Assembly (NCBI GenBank): GCA_029783825.1
Contig: JAREIK010002424.1
Coordinates: 368,818-432,817, forward strand
Origin: Sapria himalayana
Taxonomy: Eukaryota; Streptophyta; Magnoliopsida; Malpighiales; Rafflesiaceae
Direction: 5' to 3'
Length of the DNA stretch: 64,000 nt
In this document: one piece after another, positions 49,001-63,067 of the stretch
Numbering within the stretch: position 1 is the stretch's first letter
Layout of the letters: each line of letters starts with the position of its first letter
The notes under the pieces: generated by a model
The model's input: the letters and a program-made list of their open reading frames with translations, nothing else
The model's database searches: none
What the model was told of the DNA's origin: nothing
Program-made: the position numbers and the translations under genes

Positions 49001-50564
49001 GACAGCTAGATAGATGGACAGATAAATATATAGATTATTAAATAATTAGATTGAGAAATTTATTGATAGAAAGATTCACAAATAGATAGACAAATAGATA
49101 GACACATATAGAAAAATGATATACATATGGATTGACAAAGTTAGATAGAAAGAAAAAGATATATAGACAAATAGAAACCCAGATAGATAGACATATGAAT
49201 TGCCAGATAGATAGAAATAGAAAATTAGATAGAAATATAGATAGATAGTTAGACAAATAGAGAAACAAATAGATAGATAGATAAATAGGTATCTAGAAAG
49301 ACAAATAGATAGTTAGATAGAGAGATATACAAACATATAGATAAATATATAGATAGATAGAAATATAGAAAGACAAATTGATAGATAGACAAATAGATAA
49401 ATAGATAGATAGATAGATAGATATATATATATATAGACAAATAGACAGACAGACAGACAGACATATAGTTAAACATATAGATAGAAAGATAGATATATAT
49501 ATATATATATATAGACAAACATATAGATAGACAAATAGACTATAGATAGACAAATAGAAAGAAAGATAGACAGATATACAGATAGACATATATACACAAT
49601 TAGGCTGTTAGATTATCAGGTAGGTAGAAAGTGAGACAGACGAACAAACAAGAAAACAAATAGACAGATAGAAAGTTAGATATATAAATTGATAAATAGA
49701 TTAAAGATAGACAGATAGATAGATTGATAGATAGATTTCTAGACAAATACATAGAAAAATAGATTGAAAGATAGATAGATATATATGTAGACATACAGAT
49801 AAACATATAATTTGACAGATAGATTGACAAATACATAAATAGACAACTAGATAGACAAATAGATAGAAATAATTATATAAAGATAGATAAATAGACAGAT
49901 AGATAGATATATTGTTAGTTAGTTAGTTAGTTATATATATAGATTGATTGATAAATTAATATAAAAATAAATAGAAAAATTAATAGAAAAATTGCTAGAC
50001 AGATAGATAGAGTGATTGATAGATAGATCAATAGATTTATAGATATATAAATAGATATATAGATTGATTTATATAGAGATAGATTAACATAATGAAAGAC
50101 ATATATATAGATAGATAGATAGATAGATATACAGATAAGTAGTCCAATAGATATGTTATTAGATAGATAAATAGATAGATATATAGAGATATAGATAGAT
50201 AGATAGATAATTAGATAGATAGACAATTAGATTGAGAGATAGATAGACAAGATAGATAGACATATAGTTAGATAAATAATTAGATAGAAAGACTGATATA
50301 ATGATAAATAGATAGATAGATATATAGTTAGATAGATAGACAGATAGATAGTTGTATAGACAAATAGATAGACAGAAAGATAGATAGATAGATAAACAAT
50401 TAGAGAGAAAAATAAATAGATAGATAGTTAAACAAATTAATAGATAGATTTATAGGTAGATTGGAATACAAATAGATTGAAAGACTAATAAACAATTAGA
50501 TAGAGAAATAGATAGGCATATAGATAAAAAGATAGACAAATAGATAGACTGAAAGAAAGATATA
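42431..50564 (+). repeat. Degenerate GATA array 3 (about 8.1 kb)
   Basis: Begins directly at the right terminus of C. It contains the same GATA/GACA/GATT vocabulary as array 1, plus AAAG runs (42692-42710, 43504-43522, 46060-46075), a CA run (43940-43964) and isolated GC-richer islands of the type TCAGGCAGGTAGACAATTAG (near 43230, 43735, 44170 and 44885). Stretches at 46340-46700, 47820-48080 and 48230-48350 are dominated by GATTGATAGACA. Open frames on the minus strand are repeat by-products. Confidence 0.97.
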
Positions 50565-50572
50565 CAGGTATA
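50565..50572 (+). repeat. hAT target-site duplication, left copy
   Basis: CAGGTATA immediately left of the element; identical to 54234-54241. Eight bases is the length expected for hAT elements. Confidence 0.9.
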
Positions 50573-50850
50573 TAGAGGTGTCAAACGGGCCGGCCCAGCA
50601 CGGCACGGCCCGTTTTTCATGTGCCCCGCTGTGCTACCGTGCCGTGCCGGGCACGGCACGGTATTTTAAAGTCAGGCACGGCACGGCCCGTGGGCACGGC
50701 GAGGCCGTGCCGTGCCGTGCCCAGCCCGCTCGGGCACGGTTGGCTTGGACCTGGTCTCCTGGACCGGTTCAATCGGGGTCCGGGTCCCGGGAGCCAACAT
50801 GCAACACGCAACAGCCAAGCACGGGCACGGGCGCACGGCCCGTGCTTGGC
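50573..50850 (+). repeat. hAT left end with GGCACGG subterminal repeats
   Basis: The terminal repeat is followed by many copies of CACGGCACGG/CGTGCCGTGC in both orientations, the likely transposase-binding region. Arg/Pro-rich frames here are by-products. The flank 50870-50900 is T-rich. Confidence 0.85.
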
Positions 50851-51327
50851 ACTTGGCACTTTGACTTGGCAGATTATAAAAAATTTTTTTTTTTTAAATT
50901 TTTTTATTAAGTTTCTGTTTATCTTTATTTAAGTTTATGTAATAAATAAAAAATAAAATTTTTTGTAAAAAATATTACATTTAAAATTAAATGTAAGTAT
51001 GTAAAAAAAAATTAGAAAATTTATTTTTTTTTTCAATTAAGTTTAGCATATTTTAATATTATAATGTATTAATTAAATATTAAGATTTAAAGTTAATAAA
51101 TTTTAAAATAATATTTAAATCTTAAATTAATAAATAAATACATTAAGTTAGTAAAAATTTTAATTAAAAAAATTTAAACTACGCAAATAAAAATTACCAT
51201 TCATGCTTTTGAAACCAATACTCCGAAAAAAAAAGTATAAGTTTCAACTTCAACACAACGTATAATACAAAGTACAAACAAAGCGTATAAATAAAAAAAA
51301 ATATCGAAAAAAAAGAGCAGATGAGCA
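50851..51327. other. hAT 3' untranslated side, no gene seen
   Basis: AT-rich stretch downstream of the transposase stop, containing poly-T/poly-A tracts that could serve 3' end formation on the minus strand. No other feature. Confidence 0.5.
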
Positions 51328-53451
51328 TCAATCGTCAAGCGGCATATAATGAGAATCATCAGCCGCAACATCAAGATCAGTATCATATGGGTCATCATCA
51401 TCGGCAATCAGCTCCTCCGCCATCGTAGTGGATGTGGATGCGACTGCAGTGTCTGTCATAGTCCCAGCTTCAGCACGATCACTGATGCTAAATCTCGATT
51501 CCTCCCAATCCTTCAAACATGCCAAAGCCTCAACCATATCTGGACGTAATCTCGATCTCCTATCCGAAATCACGTTCACTGCAACAAAAAAAGCAGACTC
51601 CGATGCTACGCTCGACACCGGAGGAGTCAGTAGATCCCGTGCCATCCTAGATAGCACGGGATAGGCGGACTCATATGATTTCCACCACTATAATAAATCA
51701 AGATTCTTATTGTCAGAAGGTGATAGGATTGAGCAGTAATTGGTATCTAAGTACCGAGACAGCTCGCTCCTATGTGAAGGTCCACCCCTACGTTTCCCCC
51801 TCGCTAGGTTAATGGAATAAGCGTCATCTCCGAACAAGGTATCAGTGTCCGTACTCACAGTCTCAACACCACCACCACCATACCTAGTATCGTAGTATGT
51901 ATATAGGTCTGTCAACTTCTCGTAAATGAACCCTTCAGGTGGCTCTTCCAGGTTCATGCACGAGGAAATGAAAGTCAGGGTGTTTTCAACCCCTTCCACC
52001 TTAGCCCTAGGGTCCATGCATGCTGCGAGGCAATAAAGAGATGGAATGGTGGACCAGTACTTCAGGTACTTGGTCTCCATCTCTGCAACCATATGGCTGA
52101 GCGTCGGGTCCGCTCGATACATCCTAAACATGCTACTAATGTTGCATATGCAACGGAGTGCAATGCAAGTGGTGGGCGTATAAACCGACGAACACATGTT
52201 CGTCGTGTCATAAAATATCTTCAGGAATTTCATAAATGAAATTCCTGAATCCCAGTCAGTGTCGTCAACAATAAGTTCGCCACTCTTACTATTGACGTAG
52301 TCGGATATCACGTGTTCGTATCCAACACATGATTCCAACATCAGGTACGTGTAATTCCAACGATGTCTCACATCAGATTGGAATTTCTTCTTCTTAAGAT
52401 TCGCAGACAAACAGAGATTACCAAACTCTTGTAGTCTGCGAGGAGTGCGAATATACTTGAGTGCATTGCGTATATTTTCCAACGCGGGGGAACACACCTT
52501 CATACCCGCTTGAACTATCAGGTTAATAACATGACACATGCATCTGACATGAAATATCTCTCCTAAAGGTGCGTCTCTAATATTCCTAACAAACATATTG
52601 ATCGCTACTCCATTATTCGCAGCATTATCGAAAGTGACACTAAAAATTTTATTTTGAATTTTATATTCCCTAAATATTTTCATCATACACTCAAAAATGG
52701 CCGGGCCATCATGAGGATGAAGAATCTCTGTGAATCCTAATATTTTTTATTTTATTGTCCAGTTTGAATCGACATAATGACTCGTGATACATGCATAAGA
52801 AGAATCATCGTGACATGTCCATATATCGGACGTCACGGAGACCACTCCACTAAATGCCAAAAATTCCTCAATTATTTTTTGTTTTTCTAACTTATATATC
52901 TTTAGTATGTCACTCCTAGATGTGGACCTAGGAATCCTATGATAGGATGGCTGAAAATAAGTTTGCATGATGCGCACTACCCTCGGATCTTCCGAAAATC
53001 TGATCGGAAGACCCATCAATGTGATGAGCCTGGCCATGCCGTCCCTACCCAACTCGCTGGAGTATACGAAGGGAGTAAACTTTGAGACTGAACTCGATCC
53101 AGTCTCAAAAAATGTAGTGCCAAGTTGGGTTTGCCTAGGATCTAACGGTCCATGTTTTTTGGAGCATATTTCAGCATGCCTCTTTAGGTGCCCAGTCCCA
53201 CATGTACTCTTGCATGTTAAAAGTCGCATACAATATTTGCACTGTGCCATTTCATGTTCCTCACCCCTAACATCTAATTGTGTTATTATTTTAAAATGTG
53301 TCCAAACTACAGAAGTCCTCCTAGTTTTTTGTTTTTTAGAACTTTGGGCTGAGATGACAGGAGAAACCAAAGTTTCAGGAGCCACAGACGTTTGTGTAAC
53401 ACTAACATTTTCATTTTCAAAATTTAAATTTGTGTTAGGTGAATTTGTCAT
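51328..53451 (-). pseudogene. hAT transposase (BED finger, DDE core, dimerisation domain) with two in-frame stops
   Basis: A single uninterrupted frame of 707 codons from the ATG at 53451, broken only by TAA at 52747-52749 (codon 235) and TAG at 51688-51690 (codon 588). A BED-type zinc finger lies at residues about 48-100 (Trp50, Cys71, Cys74, His88/His92, Cys96). The RNase H-like core shows DIWT (Asp209) and SVTFDNAANN (Asp275). A DUF4413-like stretch includes YWSTIPSLYCLAACMDPRAK. The C-terminal hAT dimerisation region has RMARDLLTPPVSSVASESAF (Glu618 in the ASE motif), then RSRLRPDMVEALACLKDW. These are the residues expected for the catalytic D-D-E. There are no frameshifts, so decay is slight. 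Either stop could be a recent point mutation (for example Lys and Gln/Glu codons). Confidence 0.93.
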
Positions 53452-53800
53452 TTTTTATTTTTCGTACTTTTTTTTAGAGAGAGAAGCTTTAGAGAGAGAA
53501 AATAAAAAAAAAAGTAAATTATATTACCCGGTAAAAGCAATGAGGTCACTCACGTGCAAGATGCACCGCAGGAAGCTTTGATGTTCAAAACTCAAGTTGA
53601 GTTTCACGAAAATCCAAGCCGAAATCAAAAACACGAGGGCCGAGAGAGAGAAGCACGAATTATGTGAGAGAGAGAAAATATAGAGAGGATTAATGTTTTT
53701 GAAAAACATAAATTTTATAGGGAGGGGGTAGATTTTATAGGCTAATTAAAGTTTTTTTTTTAAAAAAAATTATTTTTTTATTATTTTTTTGAATTTTTTT
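53452..53800 (-). promoter_or_regulatory. hAT transposase 5' region
   Basis: The minus-strand leader upstream of the ATG is rich in GAGAGAGAAG/CTCTCTCT on opposite strands (53470-53500 and 53640-53690), a type of pyrimidine tract often found in plant 5' leaders. Short open frames at 53524-53709 and 52967-53581 are not considered genes. Confidence 0.35.
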
Positions 53801-53948
53801 ATTATATTTAAGGAGCAGAATCACGAGGACCGTCGGATTCTGCCCCCTAGCCGTTGGAGTCGAATCCAAGGGCTGAAAATCGCTCAAATTTTGAAAATTT
53901 TTTTTTTCCCGTTAGATATTTCGATTTTCTCGGTTTTCGGCAGAAAAT

Positions 53949-53984
53949 ACCGCGGGTCGGGTCTATTTGGACCCGACCCGCGGT
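53949..53984 (+). repeat. Perfect GC-rich hairpin in the hAT right subterminal region
   Basis: ACCGCGGGTCGGGTC and its exact complement GACCCGACCCGCGGT are separated by a six-base loop. Stem of 15 bp. Confidence 0.85.
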
Positions 53985-54013
53985 CTTTTTATCGGGGGGG
54001 GCCCTGATGGGTC

Positions 54014-54040
54014 GAGTCACGACTCAGTGAGTCGTGACTC
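54014..54040 (+). repeat. Perfect GAGTCACGACTCA hairpin
   Basis: Two 13-base arms around a single G; each arm is itself nearly palindromic (GAGTC...GACTC). A further GAGTCGCGACTC follows at 54049-54060. This may be a binding site for the BED-finger protein. Confidence 0.8.
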
Positions 54041-54049
54041 GTGACCGTG

Positions 54050-54233
54050 AGTCGCGACTCACGCCACGGCACGCGTGGCACTGGCGGCGTGCCACGCGTG
54101 CCTGCGGGACCGGCACGGGATGGACCCGTGCCGGCGTGCCGTGCCTAGGCACGAGCCGTGCCGGGCCAGGCACGGCCGAACCGTGCCGTGCCTCGTGCCG
54201 GGCCGGCCCGGCCCGGCCCGTTTGACACCTCTA
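54050..54233 (-). repeat. hAT right end with GGCACGG subterminal repeats
   Basis: GC-rich block of CGTGCCGTGCC/GGCACG words, closing with GGCCCGTTTGACACCTCTA. It is the transposase-promoter side of the element. Confidence 0.85.
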
Positions 54234-54234
54234 C

Positions 54235-54241
<7 letters not shown>
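54234..54241 (+). repeat. hAT target-site duplication, right copy
   Basis: CAGGTATA, identical to 50565-50572, after which the array continues with a TA run. Confidence 0.9.
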
Positions 54242-54283
<42 letters not shown>

Positions 54284-56868
54284 TAGACATATTGATAGAT
54301 AGATTGATAGACAAATTATTAAAAATTTTGATAGATAGATTGATGGACCAATTGATTGACATATTGATCAACAGATTGATAGATAGATTGATTGATAGAC
54401 CAATTGATAGATAGATTCATAGATACATTGATAGACATATTAAATGACAAATAGATAAACAGACATATAAATACAAATATAGATTGATAAAAAGATAGAT
54501 AGATAGACAGATAGTTAAATAGATAGACAAATAGAAATGTAGATAGATAGATTGATAAATAGATATATATATATATAAATAGACAAATAGATAGATAGAT
54601 AGACAGACATATATATAAATAGATAGATAGGTTATTAGAAAGATAGAAAAAAAAAGAAAGATAGATAGATAGAAGGCATATAGATAAAAAGAATGATAAA
54701 CAGAATGATAGATAATTATATAGATAGATAGTAAGATAGATAGTTATAAAGATATATAGACATATAAATAGATAGATAGATAGAAAGATTGATAAACATA
54801 TAGATATATAGATAGATAGATGATATAGATAGACAAATAAACAAATAGATAGATAGATTTATAGAAAGACAGATAGATAGATAGACATATAGATATATAA
54901 AGAGTTAGAAATATAGATATATAAATTGATAGACAAATAAGATCAACTGACAGATAAATAGATAGATAGATAGATAAACAAATAGATAGACATATAAATA
55001 GATAAAAAAATATATAGATAGATAGATAGACTTATAGATACAAAGTAGATCAGGCATGTAGACAATCAAGCATATAGAAAGATAAAAAGATACATAGATA
55101 TATATACAAACAAAAAGGTAGATTACTAGATAGATAGATAGATATATTGATTGATTCATAGACAGTCAGATTGATAGATAGAGTTAGACAAATAGATAAA
55201 TGATATAGATAAACAAATAGATAGATTGATAGATAGATAGATAGACATATATATTGATAGATAGATAGAGAGGAATATAAATAGATCTATAGATAGATAG
55301 ATGTATATGTAAACATATAGATAGACACACAGATAGTTAGAATGATTGAGAGATAGATTGATAGAGAGATAGAAAGATATACAGATAGAAAGATAGATTG
55401 ACAGATTGATAGACAGATAGAAGGATAGATAGACAGATAGATAAATAGATTGATAGATAAATAGATAGATTGAATGATAGATAAGTATATCGACATTAGA
55501 TAGATAGATAAATAGATAGATACATAGATATAAACAAATATATATAGTTAGATTGATAGATAGATAGATTACTAAATAAATAGTAGATAGACAATAGATA
55601 AATAGATAGATAGATAGATAGATAGATAGACATATAGATGATAGATAAATTGACAAATTGATGGACAAAATGATATATAGATTGATACATAGATTGATAG
55701 AAAGATTAATAGATAGATTCTTAGTCATATTAATACATAGATTAATAATAAAATTAATAGACAGATTGATAGACAAATTAATAAATAGATTGATAGACAG
55801 ATGATTGACTGACAAATAGATAGAAAACTAGTTAGATAGATAGATTGACATACATATTTATAGACAGATTTATAGACAATTTTATAGACAAATTGATATA
55901 TAGTTTGATAGGAAAATTGATAGATCGATTGATAGAGATTTTAATAGTTATATTCATAGACAGATTGATATATTGTTTGATATACAGATTCATAGATATA
56001 TTGATATAGATTGATAGATAGATTTATAGACAAAAAGTTTGTCAGATTAATAGAAAGAAAGAAAGATAGATAGATAGATTTATAGATAGATTTATAGATA
56101 GATAGATAAATAGATAGATTGACCGATAGATATTTTGACATATAGATACATAGATAGATAATAGATAGACATATAGATAGATAGATTGATAGATAGATAA
56201 ATAGACTGATTGATTGATAGTGAAATTAATAGATAGATTGATAAATAGATTGAAAGAAAGATTGAAAGAAAAATTGATAAAAAGATAGAAAGATAAGTTT
56301 GATAAATAGATAGGTAGATAGACATATTGATAGTCATATAGATAGAAATATAGATAGACATATATATAGACAAAAAGATATATAGATTATTATGAAGATA
56401 GAAAGAGAAATAGATAGTCAAATAGATAGATAGATAGATATATAGATAGATAGAAAGAAAGCTAGATAGATAGATAATTATATATATAGATTTATAGATA
56501 GATAGACAATTAGATATACACATAGATAGACATATAGATAGAAAGATTGATAGATAAATTGATAGAAAGATTGATTGACAGATAGATAGATAGATATAAA
56601 GATAGATATATAAACATATAAAGAAAGAAATAGTTAGATCGACATAGATACATACTGATAGACAGATAGATATACAGACCAATAGATAGATCAATTTTCA
56701 CGCATGCACACAATCATGCTGGTAGATATACAAACATAAATATAGATAGAAAGATAGACAAACATACAGATAGATATATAAATAAATAGATAGACAGACA
56801 TACATATAGACAGAAAGGAAGATATATAGATAGATATATATACATAATGATATAAAGATAGATAGATA

Positions 56869-56904
<36 letters not shown>

Positions 56905-57281
56905 TACATAGAGATAAACACATAATTATAAATAGATAAATAGATAGAAAGATATAAAAATAGAAAGACAATTAGACAAAAAGGGAGATAGATAGGTTGA
57001 CTAAAAGCCTTATAGACAAATAGATAGATAGAAAGATAGGTAGATAGACTAGAAGACAAGTATATGCATAGATAGATATACAAATAGACAAATAGACATG
57101 TATCTAGATAGATAGATAAACATATAGACAGATAATCAAATAGATAGATAGAGTTAAAGACAGATTGGTAGATAGAAATATATAAAGATAGACAGATAGA
57201 TAGTTATATAGAGTGATAAAAAGATAAATAGATAGTCAAATTGATAGATTATCAGAGAAGCAGATAGAAAGAAAGACAGAT

Positions 57282-57326
<45 letters not shown>

Positions 57327-59749
57327 GTTAGACAGATAGATAGATAAAAAAATAGATTGGTATATATTTCGATAGAAAGATAGATAGACTAATAGATATA
57401 TAGATAAATAGAAATATAGATAGAGAGATAAAGATACAGATAAAAAGACAAAGATATAAATTGATAAATATACAAATATATAAATATATAATTAAATAGA
57501 TTCAGAGATAGAGATAGATCAAAAGATATAAAGATAGAAAGGTTGACAGATAGATAGGTAAATAGATAAACTGATAGACTGATATATAGATAAATAGATG
57601 GTTAGTTAGTTAGATAGAATAATATGTAGTTAGCTAGATAAGTAGGTAGGTAGGTAGATCGATAGACAGAAAGATAAATAGATAGATAGACAAATATACA
57701 AATATATTGGTAGATAGATAGATAGACAAATATACAAATATACTGGTAGATAGATAGATAGCCATATAGATAAAAATACATATAGATATATATAGACAGA
57801 GAAAGAGAGAAAAAGAAATAGCTAGATAAATTGATAGATAGATTGATAGATAGTCTAGTAGATAGATAGAGTGATCAGTAGATAGATAGAGTGATTAGTA
57901 GATAGACAGATACTCAATTAGACCTATCACAAAAAATAGATTGACATGTAGACAGATAGACATATAGATAGATAGGAAGACATAGAAATATATATAGACA
58001 AATAGATAGTCATATAGAAAATATACAAATAGAAATAAAGATAGATAGATAGCAAGATTGATAGATAGATTTATAGAGAGATAAATATATACATAGATAG
58101 CCATATAGATAGTTAGATAAATATACAGATAGATAGATTATTATAAAGATAGATAGACACAGAGATATAGAGATAGATATACATATTCATAGATAAAAAG
58201 ATTGATAGAGAGAGATATACAAATAGATAGACAGACAGATAGATATATAGATACATAGACAATTTGATACACATATAAATAGACATATATATAGATAGAT
58301 AGTAAGATTGACAGATTGATAGATATATAGAGAGATCGATAGATATAGAGATTGAAAGATAGAGAGATAGTCAGATAGATAGATAGATTTATAGATAGAT
58401 AGACAGATTTATAGATAAATAGAAAGATAGATAAATAGGTAGATAGTTACATAGATAGATAGATAAAAGGACAGATAGATAGATAGACAGACAAACAGAT
58501 ATATAGACATATAGATTGTTTGATAGATACACAGATTAATAGACAAATAGATAAAGAAATAGATACATAATTTGATAGTCAAATTGATATATAAATTTAA
58601 AGACAGATTGATAGAAAGATTGATAAAAAATATAAATAGACAAATTGATAGAAAAATAGATTGATAGATATATAAATAGCTAGATAGAGAGATAGATAGA
58701 CAAATAGATAGATCAATAGATAGATAGATACAAAGACATATAGATATATATATATATATATATAGATCAAAAGAAAGATAAATAGATAGAATGATAGATG
58801 TAATAATAGATAGTCAGACAGATAAACAGATAGAATAATAGATATATAGACATATATTTAGATAGAGAGATAGAAAAATTGATACAAAGATATATATATA
58901 TATAGTTAGACAAATATATAGATAGATATATAGATAGACTGATAGACTGATAGACTAACATATAGAAAGACTGAAATATAAATATACATAAAGACAGAAA
59001 GATAGAAAAATAGAAAGAAATATAAACATACAAACAAAAAGATAGACATTTAGAGATATGCAGAAACACAAATATATAAACATACTTACATAGATATAGA
59101 CAGATAGACAAACAAATAGATATTCATAGATGTAGACTAACAAATAGATAGATAGACACTGATAGAAAGATAGACAGATAAAGAGATAGAAATATAGATA
59201 GACTTATCGATAGATAGATAAATAGTCAGGTAGATAGATAGTCAGGCATAAAGATAGAGAGAATAATAAAAAGATAGACATACAAATAAATAAATAGACA
59301 GATAAACAGACAAATAGATACATAGACACATAGAAAATAGATAGAAAGATAGATACTATGATAGATAGATAGATAGAAGTTGTAGGTAATTTGATAGATA
59401 GATTTACAGATTGATTGATAGATAGTTTCATTGACAGTTTAATAGACATATAGATAGATAGATTTATAGACTTATAGATATATAGATTGATAGACAAATT
59501 GATAAATAGATAGAGATAGATATAAATAGATAGATAACTAGATAGATAGAAAGATAGATACATAGAAAGAAAGATAGATAGATAGACTTTCAGAAAGGCA
59601 AATAGAGAGAGATAGAAAGACAAAGAGATAGACAGATAGATAGGATGATATATAGATTGTCAGATTGATTGATTGATATATAGTTAGATAGATAGATAGA
59701 AGATAGATAGATAGAAGATATATAGATAGAAGATAGATAGATAGATAGA

Positions 59750-59789
<40 letters not shown>

Positions 59790-60149
59790 TAAATAATGAT
59801 ATAAACATATAGATAGATAGACAGACAGATAGACATATAGAAAGATAGACAGACAAATAGATAGATATATATATTGATTGAAACATAGATAGACAGAAAG
59901 ATAGATATATAGATAGACAAATAGGTAGATAATTAGATAGATAGAGATAGATAGACAGATATATAGATAGAAAGAAAGATAGATAAATATAATAATATAT
60001 AGATAGATAGACAACAAGATTGATAGAAAGATAGATAGTTAGATAGATAGAAAGATAAACAGAAAGATAGACATTTAGATAGATAGATAGATTAATTCAC
60101 CAATAGATAGATAGATAGACAAATTAATAGATAGATAGATTGATTGAGA

Positions 60150-60260
60150 AGTAGAGAGATAGATTGATAGAAAGATAGAGAGGTATAGAGAAAGAGAATT
60201 AGAGAGAGAGATTTAGAGAGATATAGAGATCTAAAGAGAGAGATAGAGAGATAGATGGAA
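60150..60260 (+). repeat. GAGA-type purine block inside the GATA array
   Basis: AGAGAGAGATTTAGAGAG and AGAGATCTAAAGAGAGAG words dominate here, giving about 100 bp with very few pyrimidines. Confidence 0.7.
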
Positions 60261-61322
60261 ATAAATTCAAATAGATCAACAGATAGATACATAGATACAT
60301 AGACAAATAGATACACATAAAGATAGAAAGAAAGATTGATTGATTGACATGTAGATAAAAAGATTATTAGATGGATAGATTGACTAATAGATAAATAGAA
60401 AGATATACATATAGATAGATTTAGAGATAGATAGAAATATATTCAAATAGATAGACAGAAAGATAGATATATATATATATAGATAGACAGATAGACATAT
60501 AGAAAGTTAGACAAACAGGTAGCCAAACAAATAGATATATAGAAATACAAATAGATAAATAGACATATAGAGAGAGATGTAAATAGACAGACATATAGGC
60601 TAACAGATAGACATTGAAAGATAGATAGAGTGATAGATATATAGATAGATTGAAAGATTAACAAATAGACAGATAAACCATCAAGCACATAGATAGTTAG
60701 GCAGATAGACAAACAAATAGAAAACTAGATATGCTGATAGATCGATAGACAAATAGATAGACAGATAAAAAGACAAATAAGAAGATAGATAGATAGATAT
60801 AAAGTATGATAGATAGATTAATAGACAGGCAGACATATAGATAGATACATAGATAGTTTGATAGATGAATTGATAAATAGATTTATAGACACATTGATAG
60901 GCATATTAATAGTTAGATTAAGAGACAGATATATAGAAATAAATATCGATAGATAGATAGATAGATTGATTGATATACATATTGATAGGATGATTGATAT
61001 ATAGATTGATAGACAATTTGATATATAGATAGATATGTAGATAGTTAAATAGATAGATAGATATAAAAATACACAGATTATTAGATAGATATAAAGATAG
61101 AGAGATAAATAGATAGATAGATCGATAGATAGTTATAGAGATACAAAGAGAGATCGATAAATTGATAGCTAGATAAATAGACAGGTAGATAAGGAGATAG
61201 ATAGACATAAAGAAAGGTAGATAGATAGATAGATAAAAATATAGATAGATTGATAAATAGGTTGATAGACAAACAGAAAGACAGACAAACGGACAGACAG
61301 ACAGATAGATAGATAGATACAC

Positions 61323-61369
<47 letters not shown>

Positions 61370-61951
61370 CAAATAGTTAGATAAATGGATAGATAAATAG
61401 ATAGATATATAGAAATATAGATAGATAGATATAAATAGATAGACAAATAGATACATATGATGGATAAACAAATAGATAGATAATAGATTGATATATAATT
61501 GATAGATAGATAGACATATAAGTGGACAGATAGATAGATAGATAGATGAACCTACAGTTGGACAAATAGAAAAATAGGCCAATAGCTCGATATATAGATA
61601 GATAGATAGACAAATGATAGACATTCTGATATACATATCGATAGACAGAATCATAAACATTTTATATATAGATTGAAATAAAGATACATAGATGAATAGT
61701 CAGATAGATATATAAATAGATATATACCTAGATAGACAGATAAAAAGATAGTTAAAAAAATATATAGATATATTGATATATAGATAAATAGATAGATAGC
61801 TTGATAGATTGATAGATATATATAAATATAGATAGACAGATAGATAGATTTATAAATAAATCAATAGACATGTTGATAGATAGATAATCAAGCATGTAGA
61901 CAGTCAAGCAGGTAGATATACAGATGGACACACACACACGCGCACAGACAA

Positions 61952-61984
<33 letters not shown>

Positions 61985-63036
61985 AAGATATATAAACAAA
62001 TAGATAGAAAGATAGATAGTTTTATAGACTGATAGATAGATAGATAGATTTATAGATAGCATGATAGATAGATATATTGAAAATTTATAGATAGGTAGAT
62101 AGAAAGATAGATAGATAGATAAATAATTAGATAGATATATCTATATATAGATAGATAGAGAGATTGATAGATAGATAGATATATAGATAGATAGATATAT
62201 AGATAGATTGGCTAATAGACAGACAAATAAATAGTTAAATAGATAGATAGATAAACATATATATATATATATACCGATAGATATTAGATAGCTAAATAAA
62301 ATTATAGATAGATTAATAAGCAAGTTAATAGATAGATTGATAAACAAGTTGATAGATATATTGATAATCAAGTTGATAGATAGATTGATTTATAAATACA
62401 TATATAGATAAACATATAGCCATATAGACATATAAATAGATAGAGAGCTAGTCAAATAGATACACAGATAGATAGATAGATAGACATACATATAGATAGA
62501 TATTTTGACTGATAAACTAACACACCGACACATTTACAGTTTGATAGACAAAAAGAAAAACAAATAGATAGATAGATGGATAGATAGATAGTTGGATAGA
62601 CAAATAGTCAGTCAGACATACAGATAGACAAATAGATAGATAAATAATTTGATAAATAGATAGATAGATAGATTGATAGATAGATTGATTGATAGATTGA
62701 TAAACAAATAGATAGATAGATAAATAGATAGATAGATTGATTGATTGACAGATTGATAAACCAATAGATAGACAAATAGATTGATAGTTATATAGATAGA
62801 TAAATAAATAGTCAAATTTATAAATAAAGTGATAGACAGATTGATAGACAGATAGATTGATTGATAGACAATTTAATAGACAGATTGATAGACAAATAGA
62901 TTGATTGATAGACAAATAGGTAAATATATAGAAAGATAGTTAGACAGATAGATATATACATAATAAAGATTGACATATAGATAAATAGGTAGATAGAAAA
63001 ATTTTTAGATAGACAGACTGATAGATAGATAAATAG

Positions 63037-63067
<31 letters not shown>

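Larger units (their letters stand above)
50573..54233 (-). mobile_element. hAT transposon, 3661 bp, recent insertion in the GATA array
   Basis: The termini are inverted: TAGAGGTGTCAAACGGGCCG at 50573-50592 and its complement at 54214-54233, with an 8-bp perfect target duplication. Both subterminal regions (50590-50850 and 54050-54215) are GC-rich and packed with GGCACGG/GTGCCGTGCC repeats, in sharp contrast to the array around them. The transposase gene runs on the minus strand from 53451. Apart from two stop codons it appears complete. Confidence 0.95.

Noticed and set aside
50578..50932. Arg/Pro/Gly-rich frames in the hAT end
   Set aside because: GC-rich GGCACGG repeats are open by composition in both directions; they lie in the element terminus outside the transposase gene.
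52967..53581. 204-codon plus-strand frame opposite the hAT transposase start
   Set aside because: Antisense shadow of the conserved BED-finger coding region; no independent domain.
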